From Jeotgalibacillus malaysiensis (GTDB lineage Bacteria; Bacillota; Bacilli; Bacillales; Jeotgalibacillaceae): DNA of 64,000 nt. The notes beneath the pieces were generated by a model. That model worked only from the letters and a program-made list of their open reading frames with translations, was not told the DNA's origin and did no database searches. Positions 19,674 to 28,970 of this stretch are shown here, piece by piece. The stretch spans positions 742,501 to 806,500 of the forward strand of contig CP009416.1 in assembly GCA_000818095.1 (NCBI GenBank), written 5' to 3'. The position numbers and the translations under genes are program-made. Positions within the stretch are counted from its first letter, which is position 1. Every line of letters starts with the position of its first letter.

Positions 19674-20537
19674 TTATGCCTTTAATGCTTCTTGAACCAA
19701 TTTTTTCAATGGTGTAGGTTGTCCGATAAGACTTGTTAAATCATTTGAAGTTTTATTCGTTTCCCCAGCTGCAATGGAATGGTAAATACCTGCAATTAGT
19801 TCAGCTACTGGGGCAGGTAATCCAACGTTGCCAAGATAATCCTTCATTTCATCAAAAGATACCTTTTTATGTGAAACTTGTTTACCTGAAACCTCGGAAA
19901 CAACTTCAGCCAGCTCATCGAAAGTCCAAGGTGATGGATTGACAAGGTTGTATGATTTATTTTCATGTCCTTCTCCCGTTAATACAGCAGCAGCAGCTAA
20001 TGCAAGATCTTCACGGCTTACGGCATTTAGCTTGCCATCACCTGTGTTTGTCACTAACTCACCAGTTGCTACTGATCCAGCTAAGCTTTCATCAATGAAT
20101 ACATCTGAATAAAGTGAATTACGTAAGAATGTATAGGGTACGCCAGTTGAACGAATCGCATACTCTGTTGCCATATGGACATAGGCAAGTTCGATTTGGG
20201 ATGTTTCACCAAATGCATAACCTGTGTAAGCGATGTGTTTTACACCAGCATCTCGTGCAGCCTGGACAACATTTGCATGTTGACGGATACGGAGAGTATT
20301 ATCAGAATCCGGTCCTGAAACAAAAAGAACTTTTGAAGCACCTTCAAACGATGATTTCATCGACTCATAGTCCATGTAATCACCATGACGGACTTCTACA
20401 CCCAATTCGGCAAGCGCATTCGCTTTTTCTACATTACGAACGCTCGCAATAATTTCACTTGCAGGAATAGTTTTTAATAGTTCTTGAATAACACGGTTCC
20501 CATAATGACCTGTTGCACCAGTAATAACGATTGACAT
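19674..20537 (-). CDS. NmrA-like NAD(P)H:quinone oxidoreductase (QorB-type)
   Basis: A 287-residue extended-type SDR beginning MSIVITGATGHYGNRVI, whose GATGHYG is the NADPH site, followed by ASVRNVEKA and the KHIAYTGYAF strand. It resembles E. coli QorB/YtfG and NmrA-family proteins, which reduce quinones or sense NADP; no SDR active-site Tyr-Lys is expected. A TGTAA/GTTACAAC palindrome shared with the neighbouring rrf2 gene lies about 50 bases before the start, suggesting control by that repressor in response to quinone or redox stress. Confidence 0.85.
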   Translation of the reverse strand: MSIVITGATGHYGNRVIQELLKTIPASEIIASVRNVEKANALAELGVEVRHGDYMDYESMKSSFEGASKVLFVSGPDSDNTLRIRQHANVVQAARDAGVKHIAYTGYAFGETSQIELAYVHMATEYAIRSTGVPYTFLRNSLYSDVFIDESLAGSVATGELVTNTGDGKLNAVSREDLALAAAAVLTGEGHENKSYNLVNPSPWTFDELAEVVSEVSGKQVSHKKVSFDEMKDYLGNVGLPAPVAELIAGIYHSIAAGETNKTSNDLTSLIGQPTPLKKLVQEALKA

Positions 20538-20584
20538 GTAAAATTCCTACCCTTCTATTTGCAGATTATTTCAAGAGGTCTTAG

Positions 20585-20605
20585 TGTAACCAGTATTGTT
20601 ACAAC
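20585..20605. promoter_or_regulatory. Rrf2 operator candidate upstream of the QorB-like gene
   Basis: A 21-bp imperfect palindrome, TGTAACCAG then TATTGTTACAAC. It differs at only a few positions from the 21-bp site at 21076-21096. Confidence 0.75.
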
Positions 20606-20623
20606 TAGTATAAAAAAATAGCT

Positions 20624-21058
20624 CTAAATAGAGCCGGTCTTCTCTTTAAGTTCAGACACCAATTGTTTGAGTGTGACTTGATCCAGTTCGTGCTCCATGG
20701 CAGATTGTGCCTGCAACATCTTTGTCCGAAAAACAGACTCAATATTTGCGCCTACCGGACACCTTGGATTGGTTTCATCATGACAATTGAAAATATGTTC
20801 ATTATCTGCAACTTCAACTGCTCTATACACATCCAGTAAAGTAATCTCATCAAGTTCCTTTTGTAAATAAGTACCTCCTGCACCGGCACGTACATGCACC
20901 AACCCGGCTTTCTTCAACATCCCAATAATACGGCGAATAATGACGGGGTTCGTATTGACGCTTTCAGCAATGAAATCAGAAGTACATGAAGTTGGACTTA
21001 ATGCAACCAGCGATAGAATATGTACAGAAATGGAATAACGGCTGCTAAATTTTTTCAT
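20624..21058 (-). CDS. Rrf2-family transcriptional repressor
   Basis: A 144-residue protein with an N-terminal winged helix (MKKFSSRYSISVHILSLVAL, then NPVIIRRIIGMLKKAGLV and the wing VRAGAGGTYL) and an Rrf2 C-terminal dimer helix. It resembles B. subtilis YwnA-type proteins. Two cysteines in FNCHDETNPRCP could sense thiol or quinone stress, as in related regulators, but lack the three-Cys Fe-S pattern of IscR/NsrR. The ATG at 21058 has GAGAGGGTGA upstream; longer in-frame starts would cover the operator at 21076. Confidence 0.88.
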   Translation of the reverse strand: MKKFSSRYSISVHILSLVALSPTSCTSDFIAESVNTNPVIIRRIIGMLKKAGLVHVRAGAGGTYLQKELDEITLLDVYRAVEVADNEHIFNCHDETNPRCPVGANIESVFRTKMLQAQSAMEHELDQVTLKQLVSELKEKTGSI

Positions 21059-21075
21059 ACAAGTCACCCTCTCGA

Positions 21076-21096
21076 TGTAATCATTATAGTTACAAC
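21076..21096. promoter_or_regulatory. Rrf2 operator candidate upstream of rrf2
   Basis: A 21-bp imperfect palindrome, TGTAATCAT then TATAGTTACAAC, 18 bases before the rrf2 start. Same pattern as 20585-20605; implies autoregulation. Confidence 0.75.
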
Positions 21097-21112
21097 GAGT
21101 GACGGAAGTCAA

Positions 21113-21706
21113 AGAATTAGTTTGAAGAGGAGGAAAGGGGAAGTTTGGAGAGTGTTCAGGGTATTTTTCCGAGCCTGTGGGATCTGATCAATATTATATT
21201 AATCATTTTATAACTTTACCTTCATAGAGGTGAGTTTTTTGAGAGAAGCCTTGTTCTTTAGACCCGCCTGCCCAAATGAGACAGTGATAAAAGACCTTCT
21301 TAAGTAATGAGTGTAAAGCTTGTAAGCAACAATTTGATTATTAAACAAGTTCACGTGGTGATTTCCGGTTCAGGGAGATCCTTTCTAGGGCCAGGAAAAG
21401 GAGTTCCACCCTGGAGCAAGGATCATTAGCCTTACATAAACAACAATGGCCTTTAAAAAAGCATTTCAAAATAAAAATCTATAATATTTTCTTAATCGTA
21501 AATAGATATATTAATCAAATCATGATTTTCCTCTATATATTCGCCCCCTATTCCTGTAAATGAAAATGTGATATCTCATAATCTTTTGTTAATTAATATT
21601 TACGTAAAAAAATATTTTTAATGATTAAAACTAAAATAAATCCTTTGAGGAAAAGGGTTTAACAAAAATTAACGGTTATATTACGCAAAAAATCAGAAAA
21701 ATTAGT
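21113..21706. other. AT-rich intergenic region without a gene
   Basis: About 590 bases between rrf2 and the sugar cluster promoter. I see no coding pattern. It contains a TTTACGTAAA palindrome at 21599-21608 and a C/G-rich patch near 21370-21420 without a recognisable match. Confidence 0.6.
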
Positions 21707-21735
21707 TTGACAGCGTTTTCAAAAGGTGCTAGATT
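21707..21735 (+). promoter_or_regulatory. Sugar-cluster promoter with overlapping cre site
   Basis: TTGACA, 17-bp spacer, TAGATT. Overlapping the -35, TGACAGCGTTTTCA (21708-21721) fits the CcpA cre pattern with one mismatch, so catabolite repression is expected. Confidence 0.75.
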
Positions 21736-21738
21736 TAG

Positions 21739-21770
21739 TCGTAAGATTTACGATATAAAATTTACGTAAA
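21739..21770 (+). promoter_or_regulatory. Probable operator of the LacI-type regulator
   Basis: TCGTAAGATTTACGA (21739-21753) and the perfect palindrome TTTACGTAAA (21761-21770) lie between the -10 and the start codon. TTTACGTAAA recurs at 21599 upstream and at 21989 inside the first gene, a spacing that would suit looping by a LacI-family tetramer. Confidence 0.55.
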
Positions 21771-21782
21771 GGAGTTGGCGAA

Positions 21783-22592
21783 ATGAAGGTTGGTTATATG
21801 ACAAATTCGTTCGGTCTTTTGGTTGGCTCAGGCGCAGGTGTTACAAGCGCTAAAGATATTCGTTACGAAACGATTTGTAATGATGAAGACGTTATTAAAA
21901 CAATTAGCAGCTACGGATACAGTAGTATCGAGCTCTTTGATGGGAACCTTGAAAGGTTTGAAAAAAATCGGGAAGAATTTAAAGGATATTTACGTAAATA
22001 TGAAATTGAGCTGCTCGGAGTATATGTAGGCGCAAATTTTATCTATGAAGATTCATTGGAAGATGAACTGTGGAGAATCAATTTGACTGCCGAGCTTGCA
22101 GCTGATTTTGGCGCTAAGCACATTGTATTGGGGGGAGGTGCTGTTCGGGCGAAAGGAAACACAGAGCAAGACTATGTGTTATTAGGACAGGGATTAGATC
22201 AAGCAAGAGAGATGATAGAAAAACATGGATTAATAGCAAGCTACCATCCTCATTTGGGGTCAATGGTAGAAACTCCTGAACAAATAGACAAAATATTTTC
22301 ATTAACATCGATTCCTTTCTGTCCGGACCTTGCCCACTTAGCCGCAGGGGGAGGTAATCCTCTTGAAATAGTGAAGAAATATTATGAACGCATTCACTAT
22401 ATTCATCTGAAGGATTTGAAAGACTCCGAATTTGTTCCACTGGGACAAGGTACGTTAGCACTTGATGATATTATCCAATTTTTAAAGAGCAAGGATTTTA
22501 ATGGTGACTGGCTAGTAGAGATTGATGGATTTTCTGGTGATCCTGAAGAAGCTTGTAAAATTTCATATGAATTTTTAGAAGGTAAGCTATAA
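21783..22592 (+). CDS. Sugar phosphate isomerase/epimerase-like TIM-barrel protein
   Basis: A 269-residue xylose-isomerase-like (AP_endonuc_2) protein. It shows the strand-end residues typical of the fold: SYHPHLGSMVETPEQ, CPDLAHLAAGGG and HYIHLKDLK, which should bind a divalent metal, and EIDGFSGDPEEA near the end. Such enzymes isomerise, epimerise or (in 3-keto-glycoside pathways) cleave sugar derivatives. The substrate is not readable. First gene behind the cre-controlled promoter; the next gene follows after 40 bases. AAAGGAG lies 8 bases upstream of ATG. Confidence 0.85.
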   Translation: MKVGYMTNSFGLLVGSGAGVTSAKDIRYETICNDEDVIKTISSYGYSSIELFDGNLERFEKNREEFKGYLRKYEIELLGVYVGANFIYEDSLEDELWRINLTAELAADFGAKHIVLGGGAVRAKGNTEQDYVLLGQGLDQAREMIEKHGLIASYHPHLGSMVETPEQIDKIFSLTSIPFCPDLAHLAAGGGNPLEIVKKYYERIHYIHLKDLKDSEFVPLGQGTLALDDIIQFLKSKDFNGDWLVEIDGFSGDPEEACKISYEFLEGKL

Positions 22593-22632
22593 AAATATTT
22601 TTAAAAAATATAAATAGATAGGATGATATTTT

Positions 22633-23805
22633 ATGAAAAAGTTAAATGTTGGATTGATTGGTGCAGGTTTTATGGGGAAAGCTCATGTTGTGGCTTATTC
22701 TAATTTACCTAAATTTTTCTGGCCTGCTCCAGCGGTACCCGTATTAAAAACGGTTTGTGATATTGAGGAAAGTATAGCGTCTGATGCTAAGGACCGATTC
22801 GGTTTTGAAAAATATACAACGGATTGGAAAGAAATCGTTAATGATCCCGATATCGATATTGTGAGTGTGTGTACCCCAAATGATTCGCACGCAGAGATCT
22901 CGATCGCGGCTTTACGCGCAGGAAAGCATGTTTTATGTGAGAAACCAATCTCTAATAGTTCAGCAGATGCAAAAGAAATGGCTGAAGCTGCAGAAGAAGC
23001 AAAAGAAAATGGAATCATCGCGATGGTTGCTTATCAATATCGTAGAGTACCTGCTCTTGTACAAGCTAAAAAGTTTATTGATGAAGGATCAATAGGTGAG
23101 ATTCTTAATGTCAGAGCTACTTATTTGCAAAGCTGGAGCGCTGATCCGTCTTCTCCATTATCGTGGAGGTTCCAGAAAAAACATGCTGGAGCTGGAGCAT
23201 TAGGAGATATTGCAACCCATGTTATTGACATTTCACAATACTTAGCAGGTGATATTTCAGAGGTCGTATCTTCTGTGAAAACATATATTAAAGAACGTCC
23301 GGTTCAAGAGGGTGGAGTCGATTCATTAGGAACGATCAAGCTTGACGAAAATGCAAAAAAAGAAAAAGTCGATGTAGATGACGAAGCATCTTTCCTTGTG
23401 AATTTTGCGAGCGGGGCAGTTGGCAGTATAGAAGCAACACGAAATGCATGGGGAAGAAATAATTTTCTTACAGTAGAAGTTCATGGAACAAAAGGATCCA
23501 TTTTATTTAACTATGAACGATTGAATGAGCTGGAGGTTTGTTTTTCAGATGATCCAGATGATCGTAGAGGATTTAAAACAATTTACACAGGTCCTGCTCA
23601 TTTTTATGGTGAGGTCACATGGAATATTCCAGGGATGAACATTGGCTATGGTGAACTGAAGACAATTGAATCCTATGAATTTATCAAAGCCATCGTATCC
23701 GGTGAACAGCCTTCTACGTCATTCGCTGAAGCTTATAAAGTGGACAAGGTAAGTGACGCTGTAATGAAGTCATCTGAGTCGAGAAGCTGGGAAAAAGTAG
23801 AGTAA
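22633..23805 (+). CDS. Gfo/Idh/MocA-family oxidoreductase 1
   Basis: A 390-residue NAD(P)-dependent sugar or inositol dehydrogenase. It has the dinucleotide motif GLIGAGFMGKAH (8-19), the family lysine in CEKPIS (EKP), and the C-terminal beta-sheet domain with GDIATHVIDIS supplying the catalytic histidine. It is clearly paralogous to the gene at 25067 (shared SADPSSPLSWRFQKK and DDPDDRRGFKT). Together with the TIM-barrel enzyme, a keto-sugar intermediate is likely. Confidence 0.9.
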   Translation: MKKLNVGLIGAGFMGKAHVVAYSNLPKFFWPAPAVPVLKTVCDIEESIASDAKDRFGFEKYTTDWKEIVNDPDIDIVSVCTPNDSHAEISIAALRAGKHVLCEKPISNSSADAKEMAEAAEEAKENGIIAMVAYQYRRVPALVQAKKFIDEGSIGEILNVRATYLQSWSADPSSPLSWRFQKKHAGAGALGDIATHVIDISQYLAGDISEVVSSVKTYIKERPVQEGGVDSLGTIKLDENAKKEKVDVDDEASFLVNFASGAVGSIEATRNAWGRNNFLTVEVHGTKGSILFNYERLNELEVCFSDDPDDRRGFKTIYTGPAHFYGEVTWNIPGMNIGYGELKTIESYEFIKAIVSGEQPSTSFAEAYKVDKVSDAVMKSSESRSWEKVE

Positions 23806-23869
23806 GCGTTTAGTCAAGGGGATGGGCAGTTTTAATGAATGAAAACACTAAAAAAGGGGCGTGTATTTA

Positions 23870-25048
23870 ATGAGAAAAGCTAAACTTGTATTAATGTTTT
23901 TACTGCTGTTGGTCGTTTCAGTAATGGTCGCTTGTGGAAATGATGAGACTGCTGGATCAGGTGATGATACAGACGTAACGCCAGTAGAAGATCTGGAAGT
24001 AGAAATGGATGGACCGATTAAGATTAATTCAGACATTCCAGAAGGCTCGGAGATTTTTAGTGAAGGGCCAAATGGAGAAGAAGCAGTTTCTGCTCATACA
24101 ATCGAACTGACGGAAGAAGAAGTTGCAGAGATTCGGGAGGGTGATTATACCGCTGCCATTTCTATGCACTATGCAGGGAATGATTGGTCCCGGGCGCAGA
24201 TAGATGGATTAGAATCAACGTTTGCAAAGATGGGAATTGAGGTTTTAGCAATCACAGATGCTCAGTTCAGTGTGGAAAAGCAAACCTCAGATCTCGAAAC
24301 ACTTCTCTCTAGACAACCAGATATTCTAGTGAGTATTCCAGTCGACCCTGTCTCAACGGCTAGTGCATATCAAAGAATTGCTGACAGCGGAGTAAATATC
24401 GTATTTATGGATAATGTGCCAGACGGATTCGTTCATGGGGAAGATTATGTAAGCGTTGTCTCGGCCGATAACTACGGCAACGGAGTAGCTGCGGCACATG
24501 CAATGGCAGAGGAATTAGGCGGGGAAGGTCAAATTGGTGTTATTTATCATGATGCAGACTTTTTCGTGACTGCTCAAAGAGTCGAAGCCTTTGAAACAAC
24601 AATTGAAAACGAATATCCAGATATCGAAATTGTTGATAGAGCTGGAATTGCAGCACCTGAAGACGGTGAAAGTGTAGCTAGTTCTATGTTTACACGCACA
24701 AGCGATTTAGATGGACTGTTTGTCGTTTGGGATGTTCCTGCAGAAGGTGCTATGGCGGCTGCCCGGACTGCCGGTCTGGATGATCTTGTTATTACGACAA
24801 TCGATCTGGGGTCAGGCGTTGCAATAGACATGGCAGCAGATCAGAACCTTAAAGGAATTGGTGCTCAATTACCTTACGATCAAGGTGTTTCTGAAGCCAT
24901 TCTTGCTGGATATGCATTATTAGGGAAAGAGGCTCCATCCTACGTTGCTGTACCTGCACTGTCTGTTACAAAAGACAATCTTTTAGAATCCTGGAAGTTA
25001 GTGTATAACGAGGAGGCGCCTGAAGAAATTCAAAGTTACTTTGACTAA
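23870..25048 (+). CDS. Sugar ABC transporter substrate-binding lipoprotein
   Basis: A 392-residue type-1 periplasmic-binding protein with a lipoprotein signal (MRKAKLVLMFLLLLVV, lipobox VMVAC, C22), so anchored outside the membrane. An acidic linker follows, then the binding fold beginning near ELTEEEVAEIREGDYTAAIS. The ATG at 23870 is chosen because AAAAAGGGG lies at the right distance; an in-frame GTG at 23861 is closer. The binding fold is homologous along its full length to residues 362-678 of the LacI-type regulator at 29069. Confidence 0.92.
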   Translation: MRKAKLVLMFLLLLVVSVMVACGNDETAGSGDDTDVTPVEDLEVEMDGPIKINSDIPEGSEIFSEGPNGEEAVSAHTIELTEEEVAEIREGDYTAAISMHYAGNDWSRAQIDGLESTFAKMGIEVLAITDAQFSVEKQTSDLETLLSRQPDILVSIPVDPVSTASAYQRIADSGVNIVFMDNVPDGFVHGEDYVSVVSADNYGNGVAAAHAMAEELGGEGQIGVIYHDADFFVTAQRVEAFETTIENEYPDIEIVDRAGIAAPEDGESVASSMFTRTSDLDGLFVVWDVPAEGAMAAARTAGLDDLVITTIDLGSGVAIDMAADQNLKGIGAQLPYDQGVSEAILAGYALLGKEAPSYVAVPALSVTKDNLLESWKLVYNEEAPEEIQSYFD

Positions 25049-25066
25049 AAGCTAAGGAGAATAAAA

Positions 25067-26233
25067 ATGAAAACCTTAACTGTTGGAATGATCGGTGGCG
25101 GATTTATGGCTAAGGCTCATTCGATGGCCATGGCTTCGGTCAATATGTTTTTTGACGATGGTGTATTTTTAAAACGAAAAACGATCGCTGATATTGATGA
25201 GGAATTAGCCAGGAATGCTGCAAGAAAATTAGGCTTTGAGCAGTACACCACAAATTGGAGAGATATTATAGAAGATCCTGAAATTGATATAGTAGACATC
25301 GTTACGCCGAACAACATGCATGAAGAGATGGCAATTGCAGCTGCAAAAGCAGGAAAACATATTATCTGTGAGAAGCCGCTTGGCAGAGACGCACAGGAAA
25401 CAGAGCGTATCTTAGAAGCTGTTGAAGCTGCAAACGTAAAAAATCTAGTGGCATTTAATTATCGAAAAACGCCCGCCGTTGCTTTAGCTAAAAAGTATAT
25501 TAGCGAAGGCGCTATTGGGGAAATCCTTAATTTCAGAGGAACCTATTTACAAGATTGGTCTGCAGATCCTGCATCGCCACTTTCATGGAGGTTTCAAAAA
25601 GAAATGGCCGGATCTGGTGCGTTGGGCGATATCGGCACGCATGTACTTGATTTTGCCCATTACCTGGTAGGAGATATCGACCAGGTAATGGCTACAACAA
25701 AAACCTGGATTCCAGATCGTCCTATTCAGAAGGGAACGGTCGATACGCTGGGAAATAATAAGTCTGAAATTAAAGAGCTTGGTCATGTAGATGTCGATGA
25801 TGAATTTTTAACATTATTAAGATTCAGGAATGGTGTAATCGGGAGTATAGAAGGAACAAGAAACGCTTGGGGAAGACATAACTTTCTTACTTTTGAAATA
25901 CACGGTGAAAAGGGTTCGATCGTCTTTAATTATGAACGCCGTGACGAACTGCAAGTATGTTTTTCAGAGGATCCGGACGATCGAAGAGGTTTTAAAACAG
26001 TCTACACAGGCGCTGCACATCCTTACGGAGAAGGATTATGGCCGATTCCCGGGCTTGGCATTGGCTACAGTGAAGTGAAAATAATTGAGATGCATGATTT
26101 TCTCCAGGCGATCATGACTGATAAAGAATGTGAACCGAACTTTAGAGATGGACATAAAATTGCAAAGGTTACTGATGCAATTCTGGAATCGTCACGCTTG
26201 GATAGATGGGTTGCGACTAATCTCAGCGAGTAG
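25067..26233 (+). CDS. Gfo/Idh/MocA-family oxidoreductase 2
   Basis: A 388-residue paralogue of the protein at 22633, with GMIGGGFMAKAH as nucleotide site, CEKPLG for the active-site lysine, and GDIGTHVLDFAHYL for the catalytic histidine. The shared SADPASPLSWRFQKE and EDPDDRRGFKTVYTG show that the two arose by duplication. They may oxidise and later re-reduce the same sugar, as in 3-keto-glycoside routes, or act on different positions. It starts 18 bases after the binding-protein gene. Confidence 0.9.
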   Translation: MKTLTVGMIGGGFMAKAHSMAMASVNMFFDDGVFLKRKTIADIDEELARNAARKLGFEQYTTNWRDIIEDPEIDIVDIVTPNNMHEEMAIAAAKAGKHIICEKPLGRDAQETERILEAVEAANVKNLVAFNYRKTPAVALAKKYISEGAIGEILNFRGTYLQDWSADPASPLSWRFQKEMAGSGALGDIGTHVLDFAHYLVGDIDQVMATTKTWIPDRPIQKGTVDTLGNNKSEIKELGHVDVDDEFLTLLRFRNGVIGSIEGTRNAWGRHNFLTFEIHGEKGSIVFNYERRDELQVCFSEDPDDRRGFKTVYTGAAHPYGEGLWPIPGLGIGYSEVKIIEMHDFLQAIMTDKECEPNFRDGHKIAKVTDAILESSRLDRWVATNLSE

Positions 26234-26338
26234 ATGAAGCGGAATAATTCCTGTATGGAAATGTACTTCTACTCTCTGCAGATGACTTACGATCCGCTCA
26301 TTCCATGGGATTATTAATCAAAGAAAGGAGAAATGGAT

Positions 26339-27838
26339 ATGGCGGAAACCATTCTCAAGATGTCGAATATTGAGAAATCATTTAACGGTATAAACGTACT
26401 GAATCAAGTTGATTTTGAAGTGGAAAAAGGTGAAGTTCACGCATTGATGGGTGGAAATGGCGCTGGGAAATCAACGTTGATGAAGATCTTAACGGGCATC
26501 TATGAATTAGATGGAGGAACGATCGAAATTGATGGGAAAGAACATATTCTAAAAAACACTACTGATGCAGAAGATGCGGGCATATCCATGATATTTCAGG
26601 AATTTAGTTTAATTCCTAAGTTTTCTGTTGCGAAAAATATATATTTAAACAGAGAACCTCGAAACAAATTTGGAATGATTGATGATAAAAAAATGGTGAA
26701 GGACAGCGAAGCGATTATTAAAGAGCTTGAGTTGAAAATCCCTCCCAGGGAAATCGTCGAAAATATCAGTGTCGGTTATTGGCAAATGACAGAAATTGCG
26801 AAAGCTCTATCAAAAGGCACGAAAATATTGATAATGGATGAACCGACTTCTACATTAACCAAGACAGAAACGGAAGTTCTATTCAAGATTATCAAAAAAT
26901 TAAAATCATCAGGCATTACGATTATTTATATTTCACATAGAATGGATGAAATATTTCAAATTTGCGATCGTATCACTGTATTGAGAAATGGTAAAAACGT
27001 TGTGACAAAAAATAGTACGGACATGACCATGGAAGAAGTTATTAATTCTATCATAGGTGGTTCCATGCGGTCATCCTTTGAGTGGGTAGAGCGGGAAACA
27101 TCAGATGACCGTAAGCCGCTATTAGAAGTAGAAAAGCTGAAGTCGGGTCATCGTGTAAATGATGTAAGCTTCACGCTGTTTGCAGGTGAAATTCTTGGTA
27201 TGGCAGGCTTGATGGGGAGTGGAAGATCGGAAACTGTCAGGGCTATATTCGGAATTGAACCAATTGAAAGCGGGAGGATTCTCGTCAGGGGAGAACACGT
27301 GAATATACCTTCTCCTGATCAGGCTATTAAGCTGGGCATTGGACTTGTCCCTGAAGATCGTCGTTCACAAGGGCTTGTTCTGGGGCATTCAGTAAAAGAG
27401 AATACGATATTACCAAGCTTGAAAAAGGTTTCAAAGAAAAATCTCATCCAAAACAAAATCGCTAATGAGAAGGTTGAAAGATTAGTCGCTAAGTTGAAAA
27501 TAAAAACAGATGACATTTACAAAGAAGCTTCTTTGTTATCAGGAGGAAATCAGCAAAAAATTGTATTAGCTAAATGGCTTTTGAACGATACCGACATCTT
27601 AATTCTAGACGAACCTACCAGCGGTGTCGATATAGGTGCAAAAACAGATATAATCGAAATCATTCGGGAAATTGCTGATTTAGGTAAGGCGGTACTTGTT
27701 ATTTCATCTGAAATGACTGAGTTGTTAGCAATGAGTGATCGAGTTCTCGTCATGAAGGATGGGGTCGTTACAAATTCATTAGAACGTAAACGCATTGAAA
27801 GCGAGGAGGAAGTTGAACGTGCCATCCAAAATGAGTGA
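26339..27838 (+). CDS. Sugar ABC transporter ATP-binding protein (RbsA/MglA type)
   Basis: A 499-residue double-cassette ATPase. Domain 1 has Walker A GGNGAGKST and NISVGYWQM in place of the usual LSGGQ. Domain 2 has the altered P-loop MGSGRSET usual in this family and LSGGNQQKIVLAKWL. It powers uptake by the adjacent permease. ATG 26339 is preferred because AAAGGAG lies 8 bases upstream; the ATG at 26333 is only 2 bases from it. It overlaps the permease gene by 20 bases. Confidence 0.92.
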   Translation: MAETILKMSNIEKSFNGINVLNQVDFEVEKGEVHALMGGNGAGKSTLMKILTGIYELDGGTIEIDGKEHILKNTTDAEDAGISMIFQEFSLIPKFSVAKNIYLNREPRNKFGMIDDKKMVKDSEAIIKELELKIPPREIVENISVGYWQMTEIAKALSKGTKILIMDEPTSTLTKTETEVLFKIIKKLKSSGITIIYISHRMDEIFQICDRITVLRNGKNVVTKNSTDMTMEEVINSIIGGSMRSSFEWVERETSDDRKPLLEVEKLKSGHRVNDVSFTLFAGEILGMAGLMGSGRSETVRAIFGIEPIESGRILVRGEHVNIPSPDQAIKLGIGLVPEDRRSQGLVLGHSVKENTILPSLKKVSKKNLIQNKIANEKVERLVAKLKIKTDDIYKEASLLSGGNQQKIVLAKWLLNDTDILILDEPTSGVDIGAKTDIIEIIREIADLGKAVLVISSEMTELLAMSDRVLVMKDGVVTNSLERKRIESEEEVERAIQNE

Positions 27839-28778
27839 TACACTGAAAAAGTTTGACTGGAGACAAAACATTGTCTATATTGCCTTTGTTTTAATTCTGA
27901 TTTATTTTTCTATTACCCTGCAGGATTATGGATTTTTGACCCCGGACAATCTGTTAAATATTGCACGTCAAACTGCAATGATTTCCATTATGGGAGTGGC
28001 GATGACATTTGTTATTGCATCTAAAGAGATTGATTTATCAGTAGGTTCCGTAGCTGCATTATCAGCTATTACGACTGCATTAACGATGCAGGCGGGTCTC
28101 GGAATGTTTGCTGCTATCTTTGTAGGTTTACTGACAGGCATCTTGATCGGTTTTATAAATGGTTACTTAGTGACGAAAATTGCTATTCCCAGCTTCCTGG
28201 TAACGCTGGCAATGATGATGGTAGTAAGAGGTTTGGCAATGTGGATTTCGGGTACTGCCCCAATACCAATCATGAGTGAACATTACATTTTCTTCTTTGG
28301 ATCTGGAAACGTGCTCGGTATACCAATTCTGCTTTTCTGGACAATTGTCATTGCCTTTATTGGTCATTTTCTGCTAAGACATTCTGTTTTTGGCAGGCAG
28401 ACGCTGGCAACTGGTGGGAATGAGACAGCTGCAATATTTTCAGGAGTAAAAACTGCACGCATAAAAATGGCTGTTTTTATGGGTACTGGTGCCATGGCTG
28501 CTTTAGCAGGCATGTTATACGCAGGCAGACTTCAAGCTGGGCGCTTCACATTTGGTGAAGGAGATGAGCTATCTGTCATAGCTGCTGTCATCTTAGGTGG
28601 AACAAGCCTGTTTGGTGGTGTAGGAACCGTTGTTGGTACTGTCATCGGCTCCATCATGATTGGTACAATAAACAATGCACTTATTTTACAGGGACTAGAC
28701 GTCAGTCAGCAAATGATGGTTCAGGGAGCTATAATCATTTTAGCTGTTGCGTTTGGTCGTAAAACAAAGAAAGTTTAG
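27819..28778 (+). CDS. Sugar ABC transporter permease (RbsC type)
   Basis: A 320-residue membrane protein of the ribose/xylose permease family with about 8-10 helices, the early IMGVAMTFVIASKEIDLSVG segment, and the conserved GTSLFGGVGTVVGTVIG loop. The GTG start at 27819 lies 9 bases after AGGAGG inside the ATPase gene; ATG 27831 is possible. It is the last gene of the importer unit; a hairpin around 28845-28875 may end transcription. Confidence 0.9.
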   Translation: MPSKMSDTLKKFDWRQNIVYIAFVLILIYFSITLQDYGFLTPDNLLNIARQTAMISIMGVAMTFVIASKEIDLSVGSVAALSAITTALTMQAGLGMFAAIFVGLLTGILIGFINGYLVTKIAIPSFLVTLAMMMVVRGLAMWISGTAPIPIMSEHYIFFFGSGNVLGIPILLFWTIVIAFIGHFLLRHSVFGRQTLATGGNETAAIFSGVKTARIKMAVFMGTGAMAALAGMLYAGRLQAGRFTFGEGDELSVIAAVILGGTSLFGGVGTVVGTVIGSIMIGTINNALILQGLDVSQQMMVQGAIIILAVAFGRKTKKV

Positions 28779-28970
28779 TCTTCGATGACGAAAGTATTTG
28801 AAATAAGGCTGGCGTATAACGCAAGATCTTATAGAGTTTTCGCAACGTCCATCAGAGAATGAACTGATGGGCTTGCTTCGTTTTATAACCCTATAGAAAG
28901 TTAATTGAAAGTACAACTATGATGTGAATCCTGTATTTATAAGTAATTATATCGTATAATTGGAAACGGA

